37,061 bases of DNA. Source: an uncultured Oscillospiraceae bacterium. GTDB taxonomy: Bacteria > Bacillota > Clostridia > Oscillospirales > Oscillospiraceae. The DNA lies in the NCBI GenBank assembly GCA_934623575.1, contig CAKTVL010000018.1, positions 1 through 37,061 of the forward strand. The letters run 5' to 3'. The position numbers and the translations under genes were made by a program. Every line of letters begins with the position of its first letter. Position 1 is the first letter of the stretch. Positions 1-15,200 of the stretch are shown in pieces. The notes beneath the pieces were generated by a model. That model had not been told where the DNA came from, did no database searches, and was given only the letters and a program-made list of their open reading frames with translations.

Positions 1-311
1 AGGATAGCGCCGTCCATCTGGGCAGCACCGGTGATCATGTTCTTGATATAGTCGGCGTGGCCCGGGCAGTCAACGTGGGCATAGTGACGCTTGGCGGTCT
101 CGTACTCGACGTGAGCGGTGTTGATGGTGATACCACGCTCGCGCTCTTCGGGAGCCTTATCGATGGAAGCGTAATCGGTGTACTCAGCGCCGCCCTGCAG
201 AGCCAAATACTTGGTGATAGCAGCGGTCAGAGTGGTCTTACCATGGTCGATGTGGCCGATGGTACCGATGTTAACGTGGGGCTTAGTTCTCTCAAATTTC
301 TGCTTAGCCAT
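1..311 (-). CDS. tuf: Elongation factor Tu, N-terminal part (3' end outside window)
   Basis: EF-Tu is the GTPase that delivers aminoacyl-tRNA to the ribosome A site. About 103 N-terminal residues are visible, beginning [14 protein letters not shown], with the P-loop GHVDHGKT, the switch region around [15 protein letters not shown] and the G3 motif DCPGHADY. The ATG at 311 is preceded by a strong AAGGAGGATC ribosome-binding site. The gene is last in the minus-strand order L7Ae-rpsL-rpsG-fusA-tuf and is separated from fusA by about 108 bases that hold a separate promoter. The rest of the gene lies beyond the left edge. Identification is essentially certain. Confidence 0.98.
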   Translation of the reverse strand, partial: MAKQKFERTKPHVNIGTIGHIDHGKTTLTAAITKYLALQGGAEYTDYASIDKAPEERERGITINTAHVEYETAKRHYAHVDCPGHADYIKNMITGAAQMDGAI

Positions 312-374
312 TTGAAATGATCCTCCTTAACATTTTGTATCGTTGTTGGGCCGCGTTAAAAGTCTAACACAGCC

Positions 375-403
375 ATTCTACCGTATTTCCGGCTGAAAAT
401 CAA
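375..403 (-). promoter_or_regulatory. Internal sigma-A-type promoter of tuf
   Basis: On the minus strand TTGATT and TAGAAT are separated by 17 bases, in the fusA-tuf intergenic gap and about 60 bases upstream of the tuf start. A separate tuf promoter would give EF-Tu extra expression beyond read-through from the str operon. This is read from the sequence only; no transcript data. Confidence 0.55.
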
Positions 404-419
404 TCTCTAAGTTATACTT

Positions 420-2528
420 TTAGAAATTTTCCTTGCCGGTGCGCTTGGCAATGAGCTTCTCCTGCAGTCCCTTGGGCAGCTCGATATAGTGGCTGGGCTC
501 CATGGTGTACTGACCACGGCCCTGAGTGCGGGAGCGCAGATCGGTGGCGTAGCCGAACATCTCGGCCAGCGGCACAAAGGCGTCGATCTGCTGTGCGCCG
601 GAGCGCATCTCATAGCCCTGGATCTGACCGCGGCGGGCGTTCAGATCGCCGATAACGTCGCCCATGTACTCGTCGGGGACGATGACACAGACCTTCATGA
701 TGGGCTCCAGCAGCGTGGGATCCGCCTTGCGCATGGCCTCCTTGAAGGCCATGGAGCCGGCGATCTTGAACGCCATCTCGGAGGAGTCCACCTCGTGGTA
801 GGAGCCGTCGAACAGGGTGACCTTGACATCCACCACGGGATAGCCGGCCACGGTGCCGGAGAGCATAGCGCCCTGGATACCGGCGTCGATGGCGGGGATA
901 TACTCCTTGGGGATGGCGCCGCCCACCACTGCGTTGACAAATTCGTAGCCCTTACCGGACTCGTTGGGCTCCACGTGGATCTTCACATGACCGTACTGGC
1001 CCTTACCGCCGGACTGACGGGCGTACTTGGTATCCTGATCCACCGCCTTGCGGATGGTCTCCTTGTACGCCACCTGGGGTGCGCCCACATTGGCCTCCAC
1101 CTTGAACTCGCGCAGCAGGCGGTCCACGATGATCTCCAGATGCAGCTCGCCCATGCCGGCGATGATGGTCTGGCCCGTCTCCTCGTCGGTGTAGGTGCGG
1201 AAGGTGGGGTCCTCCTCGGCCAGCTTGGCCAGGGCCACGCCCATCTTCTCCTGACCGGCCTTGGTCTTGGGCTCGATGGCCACGCGGATGACCGGCTCGG
1301 GGAACTCCATGGACTCCAGGATGATGGGATTCTTCTCATCACACAGGGTGTCGCCGGTGGTGGTGTTCTTCAGACCCACCACGGCGGCGATGTCGCCGGA
1401 GTAGACCGCCTCGATGTCCTCGCGGTGATTGGCGTGCATCTGCAGGATGCGGCCCATACGCTCGCGCTTGCCCTTGGTGGCATTGAGGACAGAGGAACCG
1501 GTGGTCAGCGTGCCGGAGTAGACACGGAAGAAACTCAGACGGCCCACATAGGGGTCGGTCATGATCTTGAACGCCAGGGCCGCAAACGGCTCGTCATCAG
1601 AGGACCTGCGCTCCTCCTCCTCGTCGGTCTTGGGGTTGACGCCCTTGATGGCCGGCACGTCGGTGGGAGCGGGCATGAAGTCCACGATGGCGTCCAGCAG
1701 CTTCTGCACGCCCTTGTTGCGGTAGCTGGAGCCGCAGGTCACGGGCACCATCTCCACGGCACAGGTGGCCTGGCGGATGGCGGCGCGGATCTTGGCGGCG
1801 GGGATCTCCTTCCCCTCCAGATACATCTCCATGATCTCATCATCGAACATAGAGACGGCATCCAGCAGCTTCTCGCGGTACTCGTTGGCAAGGTCCACCA
1901 TATCCTCGGGGATAGGCTCCACGCGCATGTCCTTGCCCAACTGATCGTAATAAATATCGGCATCCATCTCCACCAGGTCGATGATACCCTTGAAGGTATC
2001 CTCCTTCCCGATGGGCAGCTGGATGGGGACGGCGTTGGCCTTCAGACGATCGTGCACCATGTCCAGCACATGATAGAAATCAGCGCCGGTGATGTCCATC
2101 TTGTTGACGTAGATCATCCGGGGGACATGGTAGTGATCGGCCTGGCGCCACACAGTCTCAGACTGGGGTTCCACACCGCCCTTGGCACACATGACGGTGA
2201 CGGAGCCGTCCAGCACGCGCAGAGAACGTTCCACCTCCACAGTGAAGTCCACATGACCCGGTGTGTCAATGATGTTGATACGCGTCTGGGGGAACTGATC
2301 CTTGGAGCCCTTCCAGTAGCAGGTGGTAGCGGCGGAGGTGATGGTGATACCACGCTCCTGCTCCTGCTCCATCCAGTCCATGGTAGCGGTACCCTCGTGC
2401 GTTTCACCCAGCTTGTAGTTCACGCCCGTGTAGTACAGAATACGCTCTGTGGTCGTGGTCTTGCCTGCATCGATGTGTGCCATGATGCCGATATTTCTCG
2501 TATTTTCCAGTGTAACCTTTCTCGGCAT
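420..2528 (-). CDS. fusA: Elongation factor G
   Basis: EF-G is the ribosomal translocase GTPase. The 702-residue protein has the family's usual length. The GTPase domain starts near residue 14 with the P-loop [11 protein letters not shown], followed by G3 DTPGHVDFT (about residue 88) and G4 NKMD (about residue 143). Later domains include the conserved GMGELHLEI and the domain IV segment with [14 protein letters not shown]. The ATG at 2528 has AAGGAG seven bases upstream. It follows rpsG by about 30 bases and precedes tuf, the normal bacterial str order. No truncation or unusual feature is seen. Confidence 0.99.
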   Translation of the reverse strand: MPRKVTLENTRNIGIMAHIDAGKTTTTERILYYTGVNYKLGETHEGTATMDWMEQEQERGITITSAATTCYWKGSKDQFPQTRINIIDTPGHVDFTVEVERSLRVLDGSVTVMCAKGGVEPQSETVWRQADHYHVPRMIYVNKMDITGADFYHVLDMVHDRLKANAVPIQLPIGKEDTFKGIIDLVEMDADIYYDQLGKDMRVEPIPEDMVDLANEYREKLLDAVSMFDDEIMEMYLEGKEIPAAKIRAAIRQATCAVEMVPVTCGSSYRNKGVQKLLDAIVDFMPAPTDVPAIKGVNPKTDEEEERRSSDDEPFAALAFKIMTDPYVGRLSFFRVYSGTLTTGSSVLNATKGKRERMGRILQMHANHREDIEAVYSGDIAAVVGLKNTTTGDTLCDEKNPIILESMEFPEPVIRVAIEPKTKAGQEKMGVALAKLAEEDPTFRTYTDEETGQTIIAGMGELHLEIIVDRLLREFKVEANVGAPQVAYKETIRKAVDQDTKYARQSGGKGQYGHVKIHVEPNESGKGYEFVNAVVGGAIPKEYIPAIDAGIQGAMLSGTVAGYPVVDVKVTLFDGSYHEVDSSEMAFKIAGSMAFKEAMRKADPTLLEPIMKVCVIVPDEYMGDVIGDLNARRGQIQGYEMRSGAQQIDAFVPLAEMFGYATDLRSRTQGRGQYTMEPSHYIELPKGLQEKLIAKRTGKENF

Positions 2529-2558
2529 ACCGTTCTCCTTTTTGTTTCGTTGGTTTGA

Positions 2559-3029
2559 TTACCAGCGGAAGTGGGCGAAAGCCTTGTTGGACTCCGCCAT
2601 CTTGTGGGTGTCCTCGCGCTTCTTCACGGCGGAGCCGGTGTTGTTGGCTGCGTCCATGATCTCGCCGGCGAGACGCTCGGCCATGGTGCGCTCACCGCGG
2701 GCGCGGGAGTAGTTCGTCAGCCAGCGCAGACCCAGGGTCTGACGACGGGCGGGGCGAACCTCCATGGGGACCTGATAGGTGGCGCCGCCGACACGACGGG
2801 CCTTGACTTCCAGGCTGGGCATGATGTTTTCCATAGCCTGGGTGAACACTTCCAGAGGATCCTTCTCGGTCTTGTCCTTGATGATATCAAAGGCGCCGTA
2901 GACGACCTTCTGGGCGACGCCCTTTTTACCGTCCAACATGATGCTGTTGACCAGCTTGGTCACCAGCACGGAGTTGTACATAGGATCGGGCAAGATCTCT
3001 CTCTTGGGAACATTACCTCTTCTGGGCAC
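2559..3029 (-). CDS. rpsG: Small ribosomal subunit protein S7 (GTG start)
   Basis: S7 nucleates assembly of the 30S head. With the GTG at 3029 the protein is 156 aa, the canonical length, and begins with (M)[15 protein letters not shown], the usual S7 N-terminus. An in-frame ATG lies six codons upstream at 3047, but its following codons are themselves the AAGGAGGG ribosome-binding site, seven bases before the GTG. The upstream ATG is therefore very unlikely to be used. The C-terminus ends in KAFAHFRW, typical of the family. It lies between rpsL and fusA in the str operon. Confidence 0.97.
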   Translation of the reverse strand: MPRRGNVPKREILPDPMYNSVLVTKLVNSIMLDGKKGVAQKVVYGAFDIIKDKTEKDPLEVFTQAMENIMPSLEVKARRVGGATYQVPMEVRPARRQTLGLRWLTNYSRARGERTMAERLAGEIMDAANNTGSAVKKREDTHKMAESNKAFAHFRW

Positions 3030-3070
3030 TATGCTTCCCTCCTTCATAAAAATATGATTTCATAGGTACT

Positions 3071-3093
3071 CAACAGCCGCTGTCCGGCTGTTG
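3071..3093. other. Hairpin in the rpsL-rpsG spacer
   Basis: CAACAGCC and GGCTGTTG form an 8-bp perfect stem with a 7-base loop, between the rpsL stop and the rpsG start. There is no following T-run, so it is not an obvious terminator. It could be an RNA-stability or translational-control element of the str transcript; the function is unknown. Confidence 0.4.
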
Positions 3094-3163
3094 TATGGCC
3101 TGCCAAAGAGGTACATTATAAAAATAATGAGAAACCTTTTGGCAAAGCACAGAGCTGCAGGTT

Positions 3164-3580
3164 TTACTTGCTCTTGGGGCGCTTTGCGCCGTACTTGGAG
3201 CGGGCCTGCATACGGCCGGAGACGCCCTGGGTATCCAGAGTACCGCGGATGATGTGGTAACGGACGCCGGGGAGGTCCTTGACACGGCCACCGCGGATCA
3301 TGACGACGGAGTGCTCCTGCAGGGAGTGGCCCACGCCGGGGATGTAAGCGGTGACTTCGTAGCCGTTGGTCAGACGCACACGGGCGATCTTACGCAGAGC
3401 GGAGTTGGGCTTCTTGGGGGTCGCAGTTCTGACGGCAGTGCAGACGCCGCGCTTCTGAGGGGAGCTGAGGTCAGTCTCCTTGTTCTTCAGCGTGTTCAGG
3501 CCCTTCTGCATGGCGGGAGAATTGGACTTGTAGGTGCTCTTCTTCCGGCCCTGCTTGACCAGCTGGTTAAAAGTAGGCAT
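3164..3580 (-). CDS. rpsL: Small ribosomal subunit protein S12
   Basis: S12 sits at the decoding centre. The 138-residue product starts [14 protein letters not shown] and contains the two loops that contact the A site, [13 protein letters not shown] and [14 protein letters not shown]. Both loops carry the wild-type lysines whose substitution causes streptomycin resistance in other bacteria. The C-terminus ends in [19 protein letters not shown] precedes the ATG. It is the second gene of the operon, after the L7Ae-like gene and about 130 bases upstream of rpsG. Confidence 0.99.
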   Translation of the reverse strand: MPTFNQLVKQGRKKSTYKSNSPAMQKGLNTLKNKETDLSSPQKRGVCTAVRTATPKKPNSALRKIARVRLTNGYEVTAYIPGVGHSLQEHSVVMIRGGRVKDLPGVRYHIIRGTLDTQGVSGRMQARSKYGAKRPKSK

Positions 3581-3667
3581 TTGGTTTCTCCTTTCATCAG
3601 ATTTGTTGGGAACTTGTCCCTGTATTTTTCCACGGAACAGAGGGACTCTATTCCGAATGGAACATGA

Positions 3668-3913
3668 TCAGCCGCGCAGCACGGCCACAGCGGCGGCGGG
3701 CACAGCGATACCGCAGGCAGCACCCAGCTGCCGCAGCGTCATGCCGCTGTCGCAGGGAACGCCCCGCTCACGGCACAGCGATTCCAGCGGCGCGGTGCGC
3801 TTTGGATCGGCGTCGCAGGCCAGGTAGACCCTGTCGGCCTGGCCCTGCATGACGGCGCGGCGGGCCTGCTTCAGCCCCACGACCTTTGCTTTCACCGTCA
3901 GCTCTCCCGGCAC
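3668..3913 (-). CDS. rplGB: L7Ae-family K-turn-binding ribosomal protein (YbxF-like, GTG start)
   Basis: This small protein of about 81 aa resembles the L7Ae/L30e/S12e/Gadd45 family. Visible family segments are the N-terminal VVGLKQARRAVMQGQADRV and the central VYLACDADPKRTAPLESL, followed by GVPCDSGMTLRQLGAACGI. Its place directly upstream of rpsL and downstream of rpoC is where Firmicutes carry ybxF/rplGB, an RNA K-turn binder. An in-frame ATG exists at 3967, but AGGAGGA lies just upstream of the GTG at 3913, so GTG is the likely start. Family is well supported; the exact RNA target is not visible. Confidence 0.88.
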   Translation of the reverse strand: MPGELTVKAKVVGLKQARRAVMQGQADRVYLACDADPKRTAPLESLCRERGVPCDSGMTLRQLGAACGIAVPAAAVAVLRG

Positions 3914-3973
3914 AGGTGCTCTCCTCCTGTCGTCGCATAACAAATCTCGCGGCCGATTCCCGCGCAATTTGAA

Positions 3974-4002
3974 ATTATAGCATAGCCAAGGGGATGCGTC
4001 AA
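3974..4002 (-). promoter_or_regulatory. Promoter of the L7Ae-rpsL-rpsG-fusA operon
   Basis: On the minus strand TTGACG and TATAAT are separated by exactly 17 bases, about 60 bases upstream of the L7Ae-family start and just downstream of the rpoC terminator. It separates the translation operon from rpoBC transcription. Helically spaced ATTTC repeats lie immediately upstream (4005-4057). Confidence 0.85.
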
Positions 4003-4057
4003 GTGAAATTGACGGGAAATTTTGTGAAATGCACTGAAATTCCAGGTAAAATTTCAG
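4003..4057 (-). promoter_or_regulatory. Phased GAAAT/ATTTC repeats, candidate UP element
   Basis: The pentamer GAAAT occurs at 4005, 4016, 4026 and 4036 on the plus strand, spaced 11, 10 and 10 bases. The last copy is one arm of the 8-bp inverted repeat CTGAAATT/AATTTCAG (4034-4041 and 4050-4057). The array directly abuts the -35 hexamer of the operon promoter on its upstream side, where RNA polymerase alpha C-terminal domains bind. UP-element or bending function is inferred. Confidence 0.5.
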
Positions 4058-4084
4058 CGGTTATAACGAAAACGGCGCCGGGGA

Positions 4085-4118
4085 GAAAAAGAGGAAGCCC
4101 AGGGGCTTCCTCTTTTCG
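4085..4118 (-). terminator. rpoC terminator
   Basis: A 14-bp near-perfect stem AAAAGAGGAAGCCC/GGGCTTCCTCTTTT with a tiny loop lies nine bases beyond the rpoC stop. Read on the minus strand it ends in a run of T. It is positioned to stop rpoBC transcription before the downstream operon's own promoter. Confidence 0.9.
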
Positions 4119-4126
4119 GGTATTTT

Positions 4127-7909
<3,783 letters not shown>

Positions 7910-7929
7910 ATTTCAGCTCCTCCCTTTCC

Positions 7930-11610
<3,681 letters not shown>

Positions 11611-11827
11611 CTCTACGATCACGCCTTTCTGTTTGTTATTGGGGGCACTTTACCGCCGGGTGCGCGGCCGGACACGCCTGCCGCCGGCGGCATCGGGCAG
11701 CTCCGCTCGCGACACACGCGGGCTTGTTGGTTCATTTTGACCACAACCCCTTGTGATTTCCCGGCGGAGATGGTATACTGCATGCAGATGGAGAGTGGGA
11801 CTATGTCGCCACTTTCCCAATATAAAG
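11611..11827 (-). other. rpoB untranslated leader (about 217 nt)
   Basis: This is the stretch between the predicted transcription start of the rpoB promoter and the rpoB start codon. It is GC-rich near the gene, with the self-complementary GCCGCCGGCGGC near 11689-11700 (plus strand). No recognised riboswitch or conserved small ORF is visible; a 70-codon frame here overlaps the promoter and is not credible. Its length leaves room for leader-RNA control, but no specific mechanism can be supported. Confidence 0.5.
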
Positions 11828-11833
11828 CAAGTC

Positions 11834-11862
11834 ATTATACCAATTTTTTGCCGCCCTGTCAA
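11834..11862 (-). promoter_or_regulatory. Consensus sigma-A promoter of rpoBC
   Basis: On the minus strand a perfect TTGACA (-35) and perfect TATAAT (-10) are separated by exactly 17 bases. It lies about 220 bases upstream of rpoB and about 50 bases beyond the terminator at 11913-11937. It should be a very strong housekeeping promoter, suitable for RNA polymerase genes. Confidence 0.93.
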
Positions 11863-11912
11863 GGGCCGCTCCCCGGTTTTTCCGGGATTTTTGTGTATTA
11901 TAAAGAAAAAAG

Positions 11913-11944
11913 CACCCGTGAGCGCCGCTCACGGGTGTTTTTTC
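11913..11944 (-). terminator. Bidirectional terminator, native end of the rlmCD transcript
   Basis: CACCCGTGAGC and GCTCACGGGTG form a perfect 11-bp stem around a 3-base loop, flanked by A- and T-runs on both sides. It lies 14 bases beyond the stop codon at 11951. I infer it was the terminator of the methyltransferase gene before the element inserted; it now ends recombinase transcription and insulates the rpoB promoter. Confidence 0.9.
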
Positions 11945-11950
11945 TTCTTA

Positions 11951-11980
11951 TTACCGGTCTCTCTCCAGCCGCACCACGGA
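11951..11980 (-). other. Displaced native 3' end of the rlmCD gene
   Basis: Nine codons (S V V R L E R D R) and a stop follow the crossover site in the recombinase reading frame. Joined to the methyltransferase at its NVE codons they would give an end ...NVESVVRLERDR, plausible for this family and restoring a length of about 446 aa. The native terminator follows directly. The assignment is an inference from matching junctions and frame. Confidence 0.75.
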
Positions 11981-13630
11981 TTCAACTTGTGTATCGTTGT
12001 CCAAACTTATTTCCATATCTTCCTCTATGATCGGGAGCTTGAATTTGATGGATTTCAGCCATTGTCCGTTCGGCTTCCGTTCCTCAAAGATATGGATTTC
12101 GGAGATCAGCGACTCCATAAGCTGTCGGCGTTCCTGTTCATCCATCACGGCGTACAGCTTATCAAAGTAAATCAAAACTTTGTAGATATTATCGGCAGTC
12201 AGCTTTTCAGCTTCGATTGCCATTTTCTTTGCTCTGGCTTCAATCAGCAGAGACTCCGTATCCTCGATTTTATCATACATCTTGTAAAGACGATCATCAA
12301 GGTCTGCCTTGCGTTTGATGTAATGTTTATCATCGGGGTCAAGTGTATCAATTTCCTCTATCAATCGGGACTTGATGGAATAGCTCTGGCGAAGCTGTTT
12401 TTCGTAGTTTGCAATCTCCTGTTCGATAGCGGAAGTATCCACTTTCATGCTGATTTTCTGCTGCATCAAAGCGGCAAACTTCGGATTGCTGACCAACTTG
12501 GTAATCACCTCTGCGACAGCGGTTTCCAAGAGTTCTTCGTGGATTTGCTTCTTATAGTCGCACTTGTGACCACGGGTCATGGTGCGGTGTTTGCAGCCGT
12601 AGTAGTAGAAATCCTTGTACTTCGTGCCGTCTGCCTTGTGCTTGACACTCTTATTGCCGTACATACCGGCTCCGCAGATCGGGCATTTGAGCAAGCCTGT
12701 CAGCAGATGCACCTTGTTATCCTTACCATGGTTGACCTTCTCGTATTTCTTTGCCTGGGCAACCAATTTCACCTGTGCATCATGCCAGAGTTCTTCGGAA
12801 ACAAGAGCTTCGTGCAAACCATCGACCAACAGGTAATTGTCCTGCTCCACAAGACGATAATCGTTTCGTGTACCATGCACCTTTTCCGTTCTGCGTCTGC
12901 CATAGGCTATTTTGCCGCAGTACACAGGATTTTTCAATATCCTGCGGATAAGAGCCGCATCAAACAAAGGATTCTTGCCGTTTTGCCTTTGAATTTTCCC
13001 GATGCCATGATTGGCGAGGTATCGGGCAAGACCGTTTGCGCCCATGTCGGTATGCACATACTTATCGAAGATAATGCGGATTGCTTCGGCTTCTTCCTCG
13101 TTGACGAACAGTTTGCCTTTTTCAAGGGTATATCCGTAGGGAGCAAAGCCACCGTTCCATTTACCCTCACGGGCTTTCTGGATTCTGCCCTCCATCGTCT
13201 GAACACGGATGTTTTCACGCTCGATCTCGGCAACCGCTGACAGAACGGAGATCATCAGTTTTCCTGCATCCTTGGAGGAATCAATACCATCCTCAACACA
13301 GATCAGATTGACACCGAAATCCTGCATAACCTGCAAGGTGGACAGCACATCTGCCGCATTTCTGCCGAAACGGGAGAGCTTGAACACCAGCACATAGGAA
13401 ACACCGTCCTTGCCGGATTTGATGTCCTCCATCATGCGGTTAAACTCTAATCTGCCCTCGATGGACTTACCGGATTTACCGGCATCCTCATACTCACCGA
13501 CAATCTTATAGTCATTGTACTCGGCAAATGCTTTCATTCTGGCTTTCTGAGCATCCAGAGAGTATCCATCCACCTGTATCGTGGTGGATACTCTCGTGTA
13601 AATATATACTTTTATCTTGTCTTTTTTCAT
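11951..13630 (-). CDS. Large serine recombinase (IME integrase), C-terminus exchanged by integration
   Basis: This site-specific recombinase of 559 aa catalyses insertion and excision of the element. The resolvase catalytic domain has the nucleophile Ser15 in YTRVSTT, the GRLEFNRMM region and SRFGRNAADV. The recombinase domain (about residues 160-290) precedes a zinc ribbon (CPIC near residue 315, CKHRTMTRGHKC near 350) and a long coiled coil (about 400-470). The last nine codons (S V V R L E R D R), after QVE, differ from the element in composition and look like the native end of the adjacent rRNA methyltransferase. With the tail now on that methyltransferase, the excised-form protein would be about 650 aa. 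ATG 13630 has GAGG eight bases upstream. Large serine recombinase family is certain; the tail exchange is inferred from both junctions. Confidence 0.96.
   Translation of the reverse strand: MKKDKIKVYIYTRVSTTIQVDGYSLDAQKARMKAFAEYNDYKIVGEYEDAGKSGKSIEGRLEFNRMMEDIKSGKDGVSYVLVFKLSRFGRNAADVLSTLQVMQDFGVNLICVEDGIDSSKDAGKLMISVLSAVAEIERENIRVQTMEGRIQKAREGKWNGGFAPYGYTLEKGKLFVNEEEAEAIRIIFDKYVHTDMGANGLARYLANHGIGKIQRQNGKNPLFDAALIRRILKNPVYCGKIAYGRRRTEKVHGTRNDYRLVEQDNYLLVDGLHEALVSEELWHDAQVKLVAQAKKYEKVNHGKDNKVHLLTGLLKCPICGAGMYGNKSVKHKADGTKYKDFYYYGCKHRTMTRGHKCDYKKQIHEELLETAVAEVITKLVSNPKFAALMQQKISMKVDTSAIEQEIANYEKQLRQSYSIKSRLIEEIDTLDPDDKHYIKRKADLDDRLYKMYDKIEDTESLLIEARAKKMAIEAEKLTADNIYKVLIYFDKLYAVMDEQERRQLMESLISEIHIFEERKPNGQWLKSIKFKLPIIEEDMEISLDNDTQVESVVRLERDR
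11975..11990 (-). other. Left attachment junction (recombinase side)
   Basis: On the minus strand the sequence is CAA GTT GA|A TCC GTG GTG. It aligns in frame with the right junction AAT GTG GA|G ACT ATA TGT. The shared GT.GA is consistent with the 2-bp core (GA, 11982-11983) typical of large serine recombinases. The exact core is inferred. Confidence 0.7.
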
Positions 13631-13677
13631 ATCGTTATCCTCATTCGTGCCGCCGTATGCAGCACCGTTATGTAACC

Positions 13678-13705
13678 CCTACTCCGAAATCACTCTCAGA
13701 GTAGG
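13678..13705. promoter_or_regulatory. Inverted repeat upstream of the recombinase gene
   Basis: CCTACTC and GAGTAGG are 14 bases apart, in the 100-base leader between the small ORF and the recombinase start, with a TATAAT-like hexamer upstream on the minus strand near 13725-13730. It could be an operator or a leader hairpin controlling recombinase expression. No regulator can be assigned. Confidence 0.4.
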
Positions 13706-13733
13706 TTTGGACACTTATCACACGTATATTATA

Positions 13734-13928
13734 TCATGCAATGTCCGTTTTTTCAATAGATTCCTCAAAAAGTTTGGAATTGTTTACAATTTCTTTTTTC
13801 TCGCTGTCCAAACAAATCGGCGGCTCCGGAAGATTTTCAATATCCAGAACCGCCGCATATTTCTCTATTAAGTTGGCAAGTAAATCGGCAAAGCCGCTCC
13901 ATTCATCCTTTTTTCTGTTATCTATAAT
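13734..13928 (-). CDS. Small hypothetical protein, possible ATT start
   Basis: I do not recognise a domain. About 64 residues start (M)IDNRKKDEWSGFADLLANLI and continue with an acidic, helix-prone region and ENLPEPP. The frame has no ATG close to a ribosome-binding site. AGGAGGT (13934-13940) lies five bases before an ATT codon at 13926-13928; the next codon is ATA. The only upstream candidates, GTG 13955 and ATG 14018, lie before this site and inside the relaxase gene. The ORF overlaps the relaxase stop by 11 bases, suggesting translational coupling, and precedes the recombinase. Composition fits the element. The gene is likely real; the start is uncertain. Confidence 0.6.
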   Translation of the reverse strand: MIDNRKKDEWSGFADLLANLIEKYAAVLDIENLPEPPICLDSEKKEIVNNSKLFEESIEKTDIA

Positions 13929-14898
13929 GGCGTACCTCCTGCGTTTTGCTGTCACGATGTGTATATGCTCGAATGATCTCCGGCGGGATGCGGTCAAGAA
14001 TGCCCTTGATGCGCTCATAATCGCTATGCAGCCGCATTTCCTGCAACTTCTTGACGGTGCTTTCTTTCTCGCTCTTTTCCATAGCGGCGGTCAGCTCGTC
14101 ATTTTTCTTTTCCAACGCTTTCTGTTTGCCGTCCGCTGTTTTGAAGAACTTTTTGTATTTCTTCATCTGCGTTTCCATAGCGGCAACATCGGGGATATAC
14201 TTTTCAAGAAACGCCGCAATCTGTGCCGAACGCTCCTTGTAGTTCGTGAACTTCATATCGGAGAGCAGTTCTGCCAGCTTGTCATGCTGCTTGTTCAGAC
14301 GTGCCATCTGTTTGAATACCCTTGTGGGGATGTGGTCACGCCCGGTCTCGCTGGCACTTTCGCCACGTTCCAGATCGGGATATTTCTTTACCATGTGTTC
14401 CCAATACTTGTCCTGCCACTGTGTCAGCTTCTTTTTGTTCCCTAAAATCTCCTTGGCACACAACCTTTTATCCTCCGTCAGAGGTACAAAGCAAAGGTGC
14501 ATATGGGGCGATTTCTCGTCCAGATGCACCACAGCGGATATGATCGTTTCGGGAGCTTGATTCTGCTTGATGAACTCCAACGCTTCATTGAAGAACTCAC
14601 GGATTTCAGCTCGTTTCTTTCCCTTGAAAAACTCCGGCGTAGCGGTTATGAGAGCTTCCACCACACGAACGCTGTCCGAGCGTGTGCGGCATCCGGCTTC
14701 TGCAATCTGACACTCGGATTCAGCTCTGTACTTCCTTTCGGGCTTGATAAGATGGAAATTCAAGTGTGTACGGGACGGGTCAATGTCTGGATTGCTTGCG
14801 TATTTCTCCTTGGTGCGCTCGTTATGAGCTTCAATGCCGCTGATCTCCGGTCCCTTGTATTTCGCAAATCTTAAAATAGCGTACTGTGCATTTGCCAT
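13918..14898 (-). CDS. MobV-family relaxase (Mob/Pre)
   Basis: Relaxases of this family nick oriT and pilot single-stranded DNA into a conjugation channel supplied by another element. The 326-residue protein starts MANAQYAILRFAKYK, has the N-terminal RTHLNFHLI motif, and carries the metal-binding/catalytic segment HLDEKSPHMHL near residues 123-133, characteristic of Mob_Pre. Residues from about 200 on are charged and coiled-coil-like. AAGGAGGGG precedes ATG 14898, which overlaps the stop of the upstream small ORF by one base (TAATG), so the two are translationally coupled. A longer in-frame start at 15024 lacks such support. Family is certain. Confidence 0.95.
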   Translation of the reverse strand: MANAQYAILRFAKYKGPEISGIEAHNERTKEKYASNPDIDPSRTHLNFHLIKPERKYRAESECQIAEAGCRTRSDSVRVVEALITATPEFFKGKKRAEIREFFNEALEFIKQNQAPETIISAVVHLDEKSPHMHLCFVPLTEDKRLCAKEILGNKKKLTQWQDKYWEHMVKKYPDLERGESASETGRDHIPTRVFKQMARLNKQHDKLAELLSDMKFTNYKERSAQIAAFLEKYIPDVAAMETQMKKYKKFFKTADGKQKALEKKNDELTAAMEKSEKESTVKKLQEMRLHSDYERIKGILDRIPPEIIRAYTHRDSKTQEVRHYR

Positions 14899-15113
14899 TA
14901 TTTGCCCCTCCTTTTCTGCCATACGATGTCGTAGCCCAGCACATCGGCAAGCTCCACGACTTCCTTGTATCGGATACTTTCTCTCTGTAGTTTTGCGGAC
15001 AGATTGGAAACGCTGTCGCTCCATCCGTACTCGTCCGAGAGCAGGTCAACAACTTCCTGCATAGTCATTCCGGTACGGATGATCTGTGCCTTTATTTCGT
15101 TGCGTACATTCAT
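14898..15113 (-). CDS. Small DNA-binding-like protein coupled to the relaxase
   Basis: The 71-residue protein starts MNVRNEIKAQIIRTGMTMQ. Its pattern (GMTMQEVVDLLSDEYGW... SNLSAKLQRESIRYKEVVEL) resembles a compact XRE-like helix-turn-helix. A first ATG at 15131 is part of the GGAGG ribosome-binding site, so ATG 15113 is preferred. Its stop overlaps the relaxase start by one base. The position, first in the mobilization operon and next to the candidate oriT, suggests a relaxosome accessory or operon regulator; this is inference. Confidence 0.8.
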   Translation of the reverse strand: MNVRNEIKAQIIRTGMTMQEVVDLLSDEYGWSDSVSNLSAKLQRESIRYKEVVELADVLGYDIVWQKRRGK

Positions 15114-15154
15114 ATTGATAAAATCCTCCATAAATTTTGTTTGTAATGCGGCGA

Positions 15155-15200
15155 AAACGGTACGCCCTACGGCATACCCACTTCACCGATTAGTGAAAAT
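15155..15200. other. Candidate oriT upstream of the mobilization operon
   Basis: Two adjacent inverted repeats lie just upstream of the relaxase operon: the imperfect TACGCC/GGCATA pair (15161-15176) and TTCAC/GTGAA (15182-15197) with a 6-base loop. MobV origins of transfer are typically hairpins next to the relaxase gene. I cannot identify the nick site, so this is a positional and structural proposal. Confidence 0.4.

Noticed and set aside
489..2558. Long plus-strand ORF antisense to fusA (689 codons)
   Set aside because: High GC suppresses stop codons on the opposite strand; composition is low-complexity Gly/Val/His/Leu with no domain, and fusA is intact.
11650..11862. 70-codon ORF as a leader peptide of rpoB
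   Set aside because: It starts inside the promoter, so the transcript would lack its start codon.
11613..11950. rpoB leader as a known riboswitch
   Set aside because: No conserved aptamer elements that I recognise; only a long leader and local inverted repeats can be supported.
11753..13240. Plus-strand ORF opposite the recombinase
   Set aside because: Hydrophobic, without domain; the minus-strand recombinase has catalytic and zinc motifs.
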